From: Candidatus Gottesmanbacteria bacterium
GTDB taxonomy: Bacteria; Patescibacteriota; Microgenomatia; UBA10105; UBA927
Direction: 5' to 3'
NCBI GenBank assembly: GCA_016218185.1
Contig: JACREP010000050.1
Coordinates: forward strand, 1 to 17,141
DNA: 17,141 bases
Below the pieces are notes generated by a model. That model saw nothing but the letters and a program-made list of their open reading frames with translations, was not told the origin of the DNA and made no database searches. Shown piece after piece: positions 1 to 7,020 of the stretch (positions are counted from its first letter, which is position 1; the number at the start of each line of letters is the position of its first letter). The position numbers were made by a program, and so were the translations under genes.

Positions 1-19
1 CAAACACGATCAAAATAAA

Positions 20-1195
20 TTATCGCTGATCGTTAGATTTTGGATCGCTACGTTTTGCGTACCGCTGAAAAAAGAAAGCGATAATTGATATACCCACTGG
101 TACTATTGTCACCCACCATTTAATGGTTGGAACCGGTGCATTCCAATGCCCCAAATAAAGATACGGTGCATAGCGAAGCAGTAGTCCGAGCGACATCACT
201 GTGGCTACAACGGTCACAAGCGGTCTATCGGGAAGAAGGGCCACGAACGGCATGACCCAGACAAAATACCACGGCAGAAATTCCCGCCCGGGGCGAAGAA
301 GTACGAGTGTAAGGGCAGCAATCATGGCAATCAGCGCCCATCCGCGTTTCCATCCCGTAAAAAACACCGGGACAAGAAACACCGTCATGAGTTTTATACC
401 CGCTGATAAAGAAAGAAAGATCCATGACCCCATGCGTCTCTTTAGAAAAAACACATAGCAAGCGCCAAGCGCCAAAGCCATCATGGCGATATCATTATGG
501 GCACTGACCAGACTTTCTATAACGATCAGGGGGTTGAGCGCCAGGATTGCCATACCCAATACTTTTCGCCCGTCGCCAACCTTTTCAAGAATACCCCCCA
601 CCAACCAGACGCTCACAACATAAAATCCCGCTACTAACAGCTTCATGTTCCACAGAACCAAAAGGAAGTAACCAAAACCTAATACATAGAAAGGCAACGT
701 GAGGCCAATCCAGATAGGCGTATATGCACTGGGCAAATGAATCCAGCGCATGAATGTGAGCCACGGTTCTACACCGGAAAACTGGATGGGGAGTACCGCG
801 TATGGATTTTTGTGATACACCAAAACCGTTTTCGCCGTAAACATATAGTTAAACATATCTGCTGAAAATGCCGGGTATGATAAGAGAAGAAATCCCACTA
901 ACACTGCAATAATTTTCCAAAGCGATTGTTCGCCAATTGCTTTTCGGGAAATCATTAAAAGAGTCACTGCATAAAGTCCGAAAAATCCAAGCAGAATGGT
1001 AAGATACAGACCGGTGGACAAAGGACGCTGAAAATATCCGATGTATTGAAAAGACCTCTGGATCGCCTGCCAGATGCTTATGCGCGAAAGCGTGAGATTT
1101 AGATCAACTTGGGTGTAAGAGTACAAAAAAAGAGCAAGAGAGACTATGGCATATAAAACGAGCAGAAATGAAAGCTTTCCAGTCTCATGTTTCAT
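20..1195 (-). CDS. GT-C type integral membrane glycosyltransferase (GT87/mannosyltransferase-like)
   Basis: A polytopic membrane protein of 391 residues with about ten hydrophobic segments. A conserved acidic loop after the early membrane segments (SADMFNY, D113) and a later NPL...SAHNDIAMM motif are typical of GT-C enzymes that use polyprenyl-phosphate sugars, including the alpha-mannosyltransferase and GT87 groups. It would act at the outer face of the membrane, moving a sugar from a lipid carrier to a growing glycan. An upstream ATG at 1219 is possible, but I choose 1195 because it makes an ATGA overlap with the TGA stop of the preceding GT2 gene, the coupling seen elsewhere in this window. 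The tail is Lys/Arg rich. The donor and acceptor cannot be told from sequence. It is the last gene in the window; only 19 bases follow its TAA. Confidence 0.75.
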   Translation of the reverse strand: MKHETGKLSFLLVLYAIVSLALFLYSYTQVDLNLTLSRISIWQAIQRSFQYIGYFQRPLSTGLYLTILLGFFGLYAVTLLMISRKAIGEQSLWKIIAVLVGFLLLSYPAFSADMFNYMFTAKTVLVYHKNPYAVLPIQFSGVEPWLTFMRWIHLPSAYTPIWIGLTLPFYVLGFGYFLLVLWNMKLLVAGFYVVSVWLVGGILEKVGDGRKVLGMAILALNPLIVIESLVSAHNDIAMMALALGACYVFFLKRRMGSWIFLSLSAGIKLMTVFLVPVFFTGWKRGWALIAMIAALTLVLLRPGREFLPWYFVWVMPFVALLPDRPLVTVVATVMSLGLLLRYAPYLYLGHWNAPVPTIKWWVTIVPVGISIIAFFFQRYAKRSDPKSNDQR

Positions 1196-1527
1196 GATTT
1201 TCCATACAACCCGCGCCATGCATTCAATCTGATTTTAAAAATATCCAGGAATGCCTGCCAGGAGTCTTTCATCGGATTGACACGGCGCGTTTCCACATAG
1301 TGCCATTCGATGGGCACTTCCTTAATGCGGTACCCCAGAATGCGGGCCAAAAATAACACCTCTATGTCAAATCCTGCTGTCACCATAGATCCGTTCACGC
1401 GGTGTCCTGTCCCGTAGAGCTTGAGCCGCCCAAAAATATCGCGGGCAATTTCTCTGCGAAACGCCTTAAAACCGCATTGAGTATCGGTAATACCCCCCAA
1501 ACCCAACAGCAGTGTCCGGAGTATCAT
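1192..1527 (-). CDS. C-terminal part of a split Alg5-like GT2 glycosyltransferase
   Basis: This stretch is in the same reading frame as the upstream GT2 fragment, separated from it by one TGA codon (1531-1533) and one Phe codon. It begins at an ATG two codons after the stop. It holds the second half of a polyprenyl-phosphate glucosyltransferase (Alg5-like) fold: an ITDTQCGFKAFRR motif near its start, then GFDIEVLFLAR and VPIEWHYVE, both typical of that family. Alone it lacks the nucleotide-binding DDGSTD and DLD motifs, so it should not be active. Reinitiation at this ATG is possible but would give a separate half-protein. It ends in TGA overlapping the next gene's ATG. The two halves are best read as one 251-codon gene with a nonsense codon at position 139. 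Confidence 0.7.
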   Translation of the reverse strand: MILRTLLLGLGGITDTQCGFKAFRREIARDIFGRLKLYGTGHRVNGSMVTAGFDIEVLFLARILGYRIKEVPIEWHYVETRRVNPMKDSWQAFLDIFKIRLNAWRGLYGKS

Positions 1528-1530
1528 AAA

Positions 1531-1947
1531 TCAGCGGGCCATAAGAAGCCGAAGTATTGGAGCGCCTTCTCTCCTGACACTGCGCGATCCGATGACCACG
1601 TCATACCCCCTATCAAACCAAGGGGAGAGTTTTTCCACTTCGCAAATCGGCGCCGCCTGATCCAAGTCGGCAAAAAGCACAATGGTGCCCTGAGCCTGAA
1701 GCATGCCGGTGATTACCGTTGCCGCTTTTCCCTGGTGTGGATTTTCGATGACGGTAAACCCCTTGTTCGATCGGAATTCACCCAACAATCGGCCGGTCGC
1801 ATCCGTCGATCCGTCATCTACGACAATCACTTCCCATGAATAACGAACACGCTCAAGATAGCGGGATACGCGATCCAAAGCACCCAACCGTATATTCGTT
1901 TCTTCATTATAGGCAGGAATAACTATTGAGAGAAACGGCTGTTTCAT
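1531..1947 (-). CDS. N-terminal part of a split Alg5-like GT2 glycosyltransferase
   Basis: The first 138 residues of a GT-A fold family 2 glycosyltransferase, with SIVIPAYNEE at the N-terminus, VDDGSTD at 43-49, a DLD metal/nucleotide motif at 94-96 and VIGSR near 118-122. The family transfers glucose or a similar sugar from a nucleotide donor to polyprenyl phosphate on the cytoplasmic side. The ATG at 1947 overlaps the stop of the GT39 gene (ATGA), so I prefer it to the upstream start at 2046, which lies inside that gene. The frame stops at TGA 1531-1533, where relatives commonly carry a small residue after an Arg, and then continues open to 1192. A single base change (for example GGA to TGA) would explain this. 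It may be a recent nonsense mutation, a base error or readthrough. Confidence 0.75.
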   Translation of the reverse strand: MKQPFLSIVIPAYNEETNIRLGALDRVSRYLERVRYSWEVIVVDDGSTDATGRLLGEFRSNKGFTVIENPHQGKAATVITGMLQAQGTIVLFADLDQAAPICEVEKLSPWFDRGYDVVIGSRSVRREGAPILRLLMAR

Positions 1948-3491
1948 AAGCTGCTCTCTTTCCAATGTACAAGCTTCATAATTTTGACAAATGAGACGTC
2001 CCACTCCCCGACGATTTCTGCCCTTCCAAAACCCGCAATTTCCCACAGCGGGTGTCCGAGGGGCTTGCAGGGTGAGATTTCACAGATAACAATGAGCTGG
2101 TCCATCACGGTCGCGCGTCGGGGATCAGCCGCAACATTTTGGATCGTCACCGGACTGTTGCCCCAAATTTCAAAAAAATAACGGTACGCGTGGTCGGAAT
2201 TGTTACCGGTGATAAGGGCGAAATTAAAAGGTTTTCCCCCGGTTTTTGCGATGGCCTCGCCTGCAATGGCTTTGGCCTGTCCCAACTGATCGTTCGGCGG
2301 ATAGAGAAATGGTCTTCCCTGCCAATTAACATACACCAATCCTGCCAATAGTCCTACCGACGCTATCTTCCATACCCGCCGCGCCGCGATTTGTGACAGC
2401 AAAAAACCGGTGGCAAGAAACGGGAGAGTAAAAAATATGCCGAAGTAGTAATCATAGATCGCCCGCTTATACATACCGAAAAGAAAAATCAGTACGAAAA
2501 ACCAATACAGCAAAAGACGCGGGGCAAGATGCTGTTCTTTGGATACCGACACTGCTTTCCTCAACAACATTCCGATAGATCCAAACAGCGCTCCGTAGGT
2601 AGCGACAAACCAAATAATTTTTTGCCAAAGCGGGCTGACCGCCCAAACTTCCGGCTGAGGAAACCGGAATAACAATCTGCCATAAAGCCGAAACGCAATA
2701 TCATGGATGTTGCTAAAAAAACGGGCAACAGAAAAACCCGTATCTTTTCCCTCCAATAAAAACCGCATAACGGATTGTGTATTGGGAAATCCATGTCGAA
2801 ACTCAAATGCCAAAAACGGGCCGTATCCCACAAAAAATCCGGCAATGCCGAAAACATAATATGCTCCAAGCGACCTCGATCGGCCGTACAGCAAGCACCA
2901 AAGAACGACCAACGCGAACAAAAAAAGAAAAAGATAATGCAATTGCAATCCGATCCCCAAAAAGACTCCTACCCAAAAGAGTTCCCCCCAACGCTCATAC
3001 CTTACGATTCTCCAAAGAAGATACACCACGAGAAGGGAAAAAAACGGAACAAGATTAGGATTCCAAGAAGATCGGGAATAGGCGATTACCATAGGCGAAA
3101 GAGCATAAAAACCTGCGGCAATCAGCCCTGTGGCAGGATTAAACATATCTTTCCCTGCACGAAATACTAAATAAATTGTTGCAATGCCAAACAGTGCCAC
3201 CATGACCGCCGGGCCCGTCGGATCTAAATTCCAAGCCCAGAGAAACGGCAGCATAAAATAATAGTAAATGGGGCCAAGAAAAAATCCTCCGACGGACGCC
3301 GTAGGGCCCAGCAAGGTAAACTTATGATCAACGATCATCCGCTTGACGACCAACACGTCTCTGCCCTCATCACCCAAGAACGTCATATATTGAGATATTT
3401 TATAGAGGCGAAGGTATGCGCCAACAAGCAAAATGGTCAACAAACCAATCCAAATAAACCAACGGTTGTGCTTTGTAAAAAAGTTTTTCAT
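1944..3491 (-). CDS. GT39/ArnT-like integral membrane glycosyltransferase
   Basis: A 515-residue membrane protein with an N-terminal TM segment near 11-27 followed by FLGDEGRD (D41, E42, D45), the first-loop acidic motif of the GT39/PMT and ArnT-like GT-C enzymes. Downstream are the family-like segments FFLGPIYYYF and AYSRSSWNPN and about ten more hydrophobic helices. The last 130 or so residues look extracytoplasmic and contain four cysteines or fewer. Such enzymes take a sugar from a polyprenyl-phosphate donor and pass it to a lipid, glycan or protein outside the membrane. The upstream GT2-GtrA gene could make that donor. Its start lies 11 bases after a perfect 13-bp hairpin, with a modest AGAAG ribosome-binding site between. 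The stop TGA overlaps the ATG of the split GT2 gene. The acceptor is unknown. Confidence 0.8.
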   Translation of the reverse strand: MKNFFTKHNRWFIWIGLLTILLVGAYLRLYKISQYMTFLGDEGRDVLVVKRMIVDHKFTLLGPTASVGGFFLGPIYYYFMLPFLWAWNLDPTGPAVMVALFGIATIYLVFRAGKDMFNPATGLIAAGFYALSPMVIAYSRSSWNPNLVPFFSLLVVYLLWRIVRYERWGELFWVGVFLGIGLQLHYLFLFLFALVVLWCLLYGRSRSLGAYYVFGIAGFFVGYGPFLAFEFRHGFPNTQSVMRFLLEGKDTGFSVARFFSNIHDIAFRLYGRLLFRFPQPEVWAVSPLWQKIIWFVATYGALFGSIGMLLRKAVSVSKEQHLAPRLLLYWFFVLIFLFGMYKRAIYDYYFGIFFTLPFLATGFLLSQIAARRVWKIASVGLLAGLVYVNWQGRPFLYPPNDQLGQAKAIAGEAIAKTGGKPFNFALITGNNSDHAYRYFFEIWGNSPVTIQNVAADPRRATVMDQLIVICEISPCKPLGHPLWEIAGFGRAEIVGEWDVSFVKIMKLVHWKESSL

Positions 3492-3502
3492 TTTCTTCTT
3501 TA

Positions 3503-3531
3503 GGCCTCGCCTTGCTTCGCAAGGCGAGGCC
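3503..3531. other. perfect 13-bp inverted repeat (hairpin) between two glycosyltransferase genes
   Basis: GGCCTCGCCTTGC and its exact complement are separated by TTC. The hairpin sits 8 bases after the TAG of the GT2-GtrA gene and 11 bases before the ATG of the GT39-like gene. On the transcribed minus strand it is followed by TAAAGAAG, not a U-run, so it is not a typical intrinsic terminator in that direction. TTTT follows it on the plus strand, but there is no plus-strand gene to end. It may act as an RNA stabiliser or processing site, or be a small palindromic repeat. Confidence 0.85.
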
Positions 3532-3539
3532 TTTTGAAA

Positions 3540-4646
3540 CTATCTCCAAATCACTCGCGAATACATAGCATAGTTCCAAATGAGTCCGATGCCGACACCC
3601 AACAGATAGAACCAACGATACATGCCAACGCCAAACAAGAACGTTCCGATCGCGACTGTTCCCGATTGAATCACAAGAGCTCCCAACGACGTCCCGTTAA
3701 ATTGGAAAAATTTAGGGGGTATGTTCTTTGATTTAATCTTTTTGTGGCCGAATGTCCACGAGTTATTGAGGAAAAAATTGGAAATGATTGCAAGCTCCGC
3801 GCCCACTGCACTGCCCACCACCGGATGCGCACCAACGGCGACCAAGAGTTCCAACACTATCGTGTTAATAATAAACCCGATCGTCCCCACTACCAAAAAT
3901 TTTCCAAAAGTGCCGTGGACCACAGAGGAGAAGCGTTCTTTCGCTACATAGAAAAGAACATTGCGGATATATTCAGACGGCGCGATTTTCGAGTGACCAA
4001 ACCTGCGGTCGGTAAAATGTATCGGGACTTCTCCGACATTCGCTCCTAACTTGATTGCATTGTGAAGAAACGCTATCTGAAACACATACCCGCTGTACGG
4101 AGCAACCTCGTCTTTTAGACGCTCCACGTATTTTTTGTCGTAGACGCGGTATCCGCCGGTCCAGTCGTGCACGCGGGTTTCACCAAGACCAAACCGTACA
4201 ATCGCGTTACCCGCGATGCTGTAAATTTTTCTGTGTATCCCCCAGTTGTCGGGAATCGATCCTCCCCGGATATAGCGGCTACCGACCACAAAGTCATGTC
4301 CCTGCCTCATTTTTTCAAAAAACTTCGGCAGTGCCGACGGATCGTGGGATAAGTCTGCATCAATTTGTGCAATCACATCGCACCCAAGAACGTTCACGGC
4401 ATAGAGCATTCCGCGCAGCAGTGCCTTGCCCAACCCTTCTTTTTTGCCGCTCACAATAACGATATCCCGCCGGTTTCCTTTATACGATTCCACTGCCCCG
4501 GCAGTATCATCCGGAGAAGAATCATCTGCCACCAAAAAAACAAAAGAAAAACCGGAAATAGTGCGGGTAACACGGGTAAGTTGACTAAGGATCGCAACGA
4601 TATTTTCCCGCTCGTTGTACGTGGGCAGGATGATAACAGCTTTCAT
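3540..4646 (-). CDS. Polyprenyl-phosphate sugar synthase (DPM1-like GT2) fused to GtrA membrane domain
   Basis: A 368-residue two-domain protein. Residues 1 to about 230 are a GT2 domain like dolichol-phosphate mannose synthase: ILPTYNERENI at 6-16, ADDSSPDD at 40-47, DAD at 96-98, then VVGSRYIRGG and DWTGGYRVYD. Residues from about 236 to the end form a GtrA-like domain with four membrane helices, including a FFLNNSWTFG motif. The GT2 part should load mannose, glucose or a similar sugar from a nucleotide onto polyprenyl phosphate; GtrA domains are linked to membrane placement or flipping of such lipids. The product could be the donor for the two GT-C enzymes downstream. I use the ATG at 4646, 7 bases after the preceding stop, since the family motif begins there; the longer frame to 4739 reaches back into the upstream gene. 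Confidence 0.88.
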   Translation of the reverse strand: MKAVIILPTYNERENIVAILSQLTRVTRTISGFSFVFLVADDSSPDDTAGAVESYKGNRRDIVIVSGKKEGLGKALLRGMLYAVNVLGCDVIAQIDADLSHDPSALPKFFEKMRQGHDFVVGSRYIRGGSIPDNWGIHRKIYSIAGNAIVRFGLGETRVHDWTGGYRVYDKKYVERLKDEVAPYSGYVFQIAFLHNAIKLGANVGEVPIHFTDRRFGHSKIAPSEYIRNVLFYVAKERFSSVVHGTFGKFLVVGTIGFIINTIVLELLVAVGAHPVVGSAVGAELAIISNFFLNNSWTFGHKKIKSKNIPPKFFQFNGTSLGALVIQSGTVAIGTFLFGVGMYRWFYLLGVGIGLIWNYAMYSRVIWR

Positions 4647-4653
4647 GCGTTGT

Positions 4654-5607
4654 TTATACCCGCTCCCGCCAGTAATTGAGAAGGTCTTCCATGGTTTTTT
4701 CAAACGGAATTTCAGGTTTCCATCCGGTTTTGGCGACAAACTTGGAGTTATCGCCGATGAGGATCGGTACGTCGGACGGCCGCATACGGCTGGGATCCTC
4801 TTCTATACTCACCTTCGTTTTACTAAACGAAAGGAGGAGATCGAGCATATCCGCCACCTTGATACCGCGGCCGGAGCATATATTGTACTCTTCTCCCCAG
4901 TCACATTTCTCAACCGCCAAAAGGTATCCCCGCACCATATCGCGTACATCCGTCCAGTCGCGCTCTGCGTCCAGATTTCCGACGCGAATAACAGGATCTT
5001 GTTTTCCTTTCTCTATAAGAGAAATCTGCTTGGCAAAGTTTGACGTAACAAACGTTTCGCCTCTTCGCGGACCGGTGTGATTAAATCCGCGCGTTCGCAC
5101 GACCCGAACCTTGTATGATTGATGATACTGATACCCCAAATAATCCATTGCAACCTTAGAAACAGCATATGGCGAAAGCGGACGCAACGGATTTGTTTCT
5201 TTAATCGGAATTTCGTTCTCGTGTACCAGTCCATACTCTTCCGATGAACAGGCGATCTGAATCACAGGATCAATATTTGCTTGTCGTACCGCCTCAAATA
5301 AATTTGCAGTTCCCACTATGTTTACTTCCAGCGTTACCGATGGTGAAACCCAAGAGGTCGGAACGAAAGATTGTGCCGCAAGGTGAAAAATATAATCCGG
5401 CTTGATACGGGAAATCGTGGAATACAGACTGTGAGAGTCCAGAAGATCCGCATCCGTCAGATGCAGACGATTTGCAATGGACTCAATGTGATCCATCCTG
5501 GTCCGCGGCCTCCGCAGTCCGTACACCTCAAATCCTTTTGCCAGAAGAAGTTCGGCTAAGTGACTTCCCGCAAAACCCGCAATTCCGGTAATCAGCACTT
5601 TTTTCAT
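4654..5607 (-). CDS. Extended SDR: GDP-4-dehydro-6-deoxymannose reductase / GDP-mannose 4,6-dehydratase family
   Basis: A 317-residue NAD(P)-dependent extended short-chain dehydrogenase. The nucleotide-binding motif is TGIAGFAGSH (7-16), the active site has SSEEYG (121-126) and Y147xxxK151, and later parts read RGFNHTGP, DWTDVRDMV, YNICSG and RMRPSDVPILIG. From memory this closely resembles bacterial Rmd of the Aneurinibacillus type, which reduces GDP-4-dehydro-6-deoxymannose to GDP-D-rhamnose. The Glu in SSEEYG is also found at the matching place in GDP-mannose 4,6-dehydratase, so a dehydratase or bifunctional role is possible. No separate gmd gene is in the window. A strong ribosome-binding site (AAGGAGG, plus positions 5617-5623) lies 9 bases before the ATG, which supports this start. 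It ends in TAA just before the GT2-GtrA gene. Confidence 0.8.
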   Translation of the reverse strand: MKKVLITGIAGFAGSHLAELLLAKGFEVYGLRRPRTRMDHIESIANRLHLTDADLLDSHSLYSTISRIKPDYIFHLAAQSFVPTSWVSPSVTLEVNIVGTANLFEAVRQANIDPVIQIACSSEEYGLVHENEIPIKETNPLRPLSPYAVSKVAMDYLGYQYHQSYKVRVVRTRGFNHTGPRRGETFVTSNFAKQISLIEKGKQDPVIRVGNLDAERDWTDVRDMVRGYLLAVEKCDWGEEYNICSGRGIKVADMLDLLLSFSKTKVSIEEDPSRMRPSDVPILIGDNSKFVAKTGWKPEIPFEKTMEDLLNYWRERV

Positions 5608-5616
5608 GGTTTCTTT

Positions 5617-5623
5617 CCTCCTT
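5617..5623 (-). promoter_or_regulatory. Strong Shine-Dalgarno site of the GDP-sugar reductase gene
   Basis: AAGGAGG is read on the minus strand with a 9-base spacer to the ATG at 5607. It is among the clearest ribosome-binding sites in the window, where many genes instead start by stop/start overlap. It fits a gene translated independently of the upstream UDP-glucose dehydrogenase. Confidence 0.7.
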
Positions 5624-5627
5624 TTTA

Positions 5628-6926
5628 TTATACTCTCCCTACTCCATAATACATGAAGCCTAAGGATTTAACACGGGTAGGTTCATAAATATTGCGGCCG
5701 TCAAAAAGCACCAGCCCTTTCAGTTCACTAGCTAACCGCACCAAATCCAGTTGCCGGAATTCATTCCATTCCGTAATCACCGCCACCGCATCTGCCCCGC
5801 GCACTGCCTGATATGCGTCGCGGGCATACACCACGCTTTTGGGCAAGACCTTCTTGGCGTTTTCTATGGCCACCGGATCATATGCCGTAACAGTTGCTCC
5901 AAGCTGAATCAACTGTGTGATGATCCCAATCGACGGGGCTTCCCGCATGTCGTCCGTGTCCGGCTTAAATGAAAGGCCCAGTACCGCAATCGTCTTTTTC
6001 TTGATATTGCCTCCGAAATGCTCACGAATTTTCGCAACAAAATGCCTTCCTGCATCACGGTTTATTTCATCCACTGCCTTCAAGAGCTTAAAATCATACC
6101 CATAGCTGGCCGCAATTGCAATGAGCGCTTTGACGTCTTTTGGAAAACAACTGCCGCCGTAGCCCACTCCGGGATATAAAAAACTTCTCCCGATCCGTTT
6201 ATCCAGCCCAACGCCTTCCAAAACCTGCGCAACGTCTGCGCCTGCTTTTTCCGAAAGAAATGCTATCGCGTTGGCAAATGATATCTTCGTAGAGAGCACG
6301 GCATTAGATGTATATTTTATAAGCTCCGCAGTTTCTACATTGCACAGCACGGTTTTTCCGTTAATTGATTTGTGAAGCTCCAAAAGAAGCCCCTGCGCCC
6401 GATCAGATGTGGTACCGATAACAACCCGATCCGGATGGAGAGTATCCGCAATTGCAGTGCCTTCACGTAAAAATTCCGGGACCGAGGCGATGGCAAATGA
6501 AGCGCCTTCCGGCTTGAATCGGGTAAGAATTTCAGCTACCTTTTTGTTCGTCCCCGGCGGCACCGTACTTTTCGTCACGATTACTTTATATCCCACCAGG
6601 GACGTGCCGATTGATTCTGTGGCAGCAAAAACACTCCCGAGATCCGCTTCACCGTTTTCTTTTGGCGGGGTTCCGACGCAAATAAAAATGATCTCCGAAG
6701 GCCCAACCGCTTCTTTGTAATCGAGCGTAAAAAGCAGGCGGCCGGCATCCACATTGCGTTTGACCAGCTCGGCGAGCCCGGGTTCATAAAACGGTGCAAT
6801 TCCCTTTTTCAGCTTTTCAATTTTTCCTTTTGTGTGGCCGACCACCCACACGGTGTTGCCCAAATCCGCAAATACCGCGGCAGTAACGAGCCCTACGTAT
6901 CCGTGACCGATAAATGCGATTGTCAT
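5628..6926 (-). CDS. ugd: UDP-glucose 6-dehydrogenase
   Basis: A 432-residue protein, full length for the family. It oxidises UDP-glucose to UDP-glucuronate with two NAD+, supplying acid sugars for capsule or other surface glycans. The N-terminal Rossmann motif is FIGHGYVGLV (5-14). STVPPGT (120-126) and the PEFLREGTA segment (150-158) follow, and the catalytic cysteine is C260 in GYGGSCFPKD. The C-terminal UDP-binding domain has LGLSFKPDTDDMREAPS. All key residues are present. A GDP-mannose dehydrogenase is a related alternative, but the motifs fit the UDP-glucose enzyme better. The ATG is at 6926, 10 bases from an inverted-repeat element that separates it from rmlD. The gene ends in tandem TAA TAA. 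Confidence 0.93.
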   Translation of the reverse strand: MTIAFIGHGYVGLVTAAVFADLGNTVWVVGHTKGKIEKLKKGIAPFYEPGLAELVKRNVDAGRLLFTLDYKEAVGPSEIIFICVGTPPKENGEADLGSVFAATESIGTSLVGYKVIVTKSTVPPGTNKKVAEILTRFKPEGASFAIASVPEFLREGTAIADTLHPDRVVIGTTSDRAQGLLLELHKSINGKTVLCNVETAELIKYTSNAVLSTKISFANAIAFLSEKAGADVAQVLEGVGLDKRIGRSFLYPGVGYGGSCFPKDVKALIAIAASYGYDFKLLKAVDEINRDAGRHFVAKIREHFGGNIKKKTIAVLGLSFKPDTDDMREAPSIGIITQLIQLGATVTAYDPVAIENAKKVLPKSVVYARDAYQAVRGADAVAVITEWNEFRQLDLVRLASELKGLVLFDGRNIYEPTRVKSLGFMYYGVGRV

Positions 6927-6936
6927 AGCCTTATTA

Positions 6937-7020
6937 TGTCATTGCGAGGAGTGTAAACGACGAAGCAATCTCTCATCTTCGAGATTGCCACGCCTCACTC
7001 ACGTTCGGCTCGCAATGACA
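6937..7020. repeat. Intergenic inverted-repeat element, copy A
   Basis: An 84-bp element bounded by a perfect 12-bp terminal inverted repeat, TGTCATTGCGAG and CTCGCAATGACA. Inside, GCAATCTC (6965-6972) and GAGATTGC (6981-6988) form a second perfect 8-bp inverted repeat. It lies between ugd and rmlD and extends 26 bases into the rmlD frame, giving that gene its last seven codons and its stop. There is no open frame inside that looks like a gene, so it is a non-coding, MITE- or REP-like element. Confidence 0.85.

Noticed and set aside
1531..1533. In-frame TGA as a sign of genetic code 25 (UGA read as glycine)
   Set aside because: TGA ends at least seven genes here in ATGA overlaps, other long genes have no in-frame TGA, and the RF2 gene, which is needed to stop at UGA, is present.
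2775..3170. Plus-strand Lys/Arg-rich frames over the GT39-like gene
   Set aside because: They are antisense shadows of a hydrophobic membrane protein and show no protein family features.
3503..3535. Intrinsic terminator
   Set aside because: The T-run lies on the plus-strand side, where no gene needs ending; the minus-strand side has an A-rich leader instead.
5627..5632. TATAAT on the minus strand as a promoter for the GDP-sugar reductase gene
   Set aside because: It overlaps the ugd stop codon, has no recognisable -35 box, and a start of transcription 6-7 bases on would cut into the Shine-Dalgarno site.
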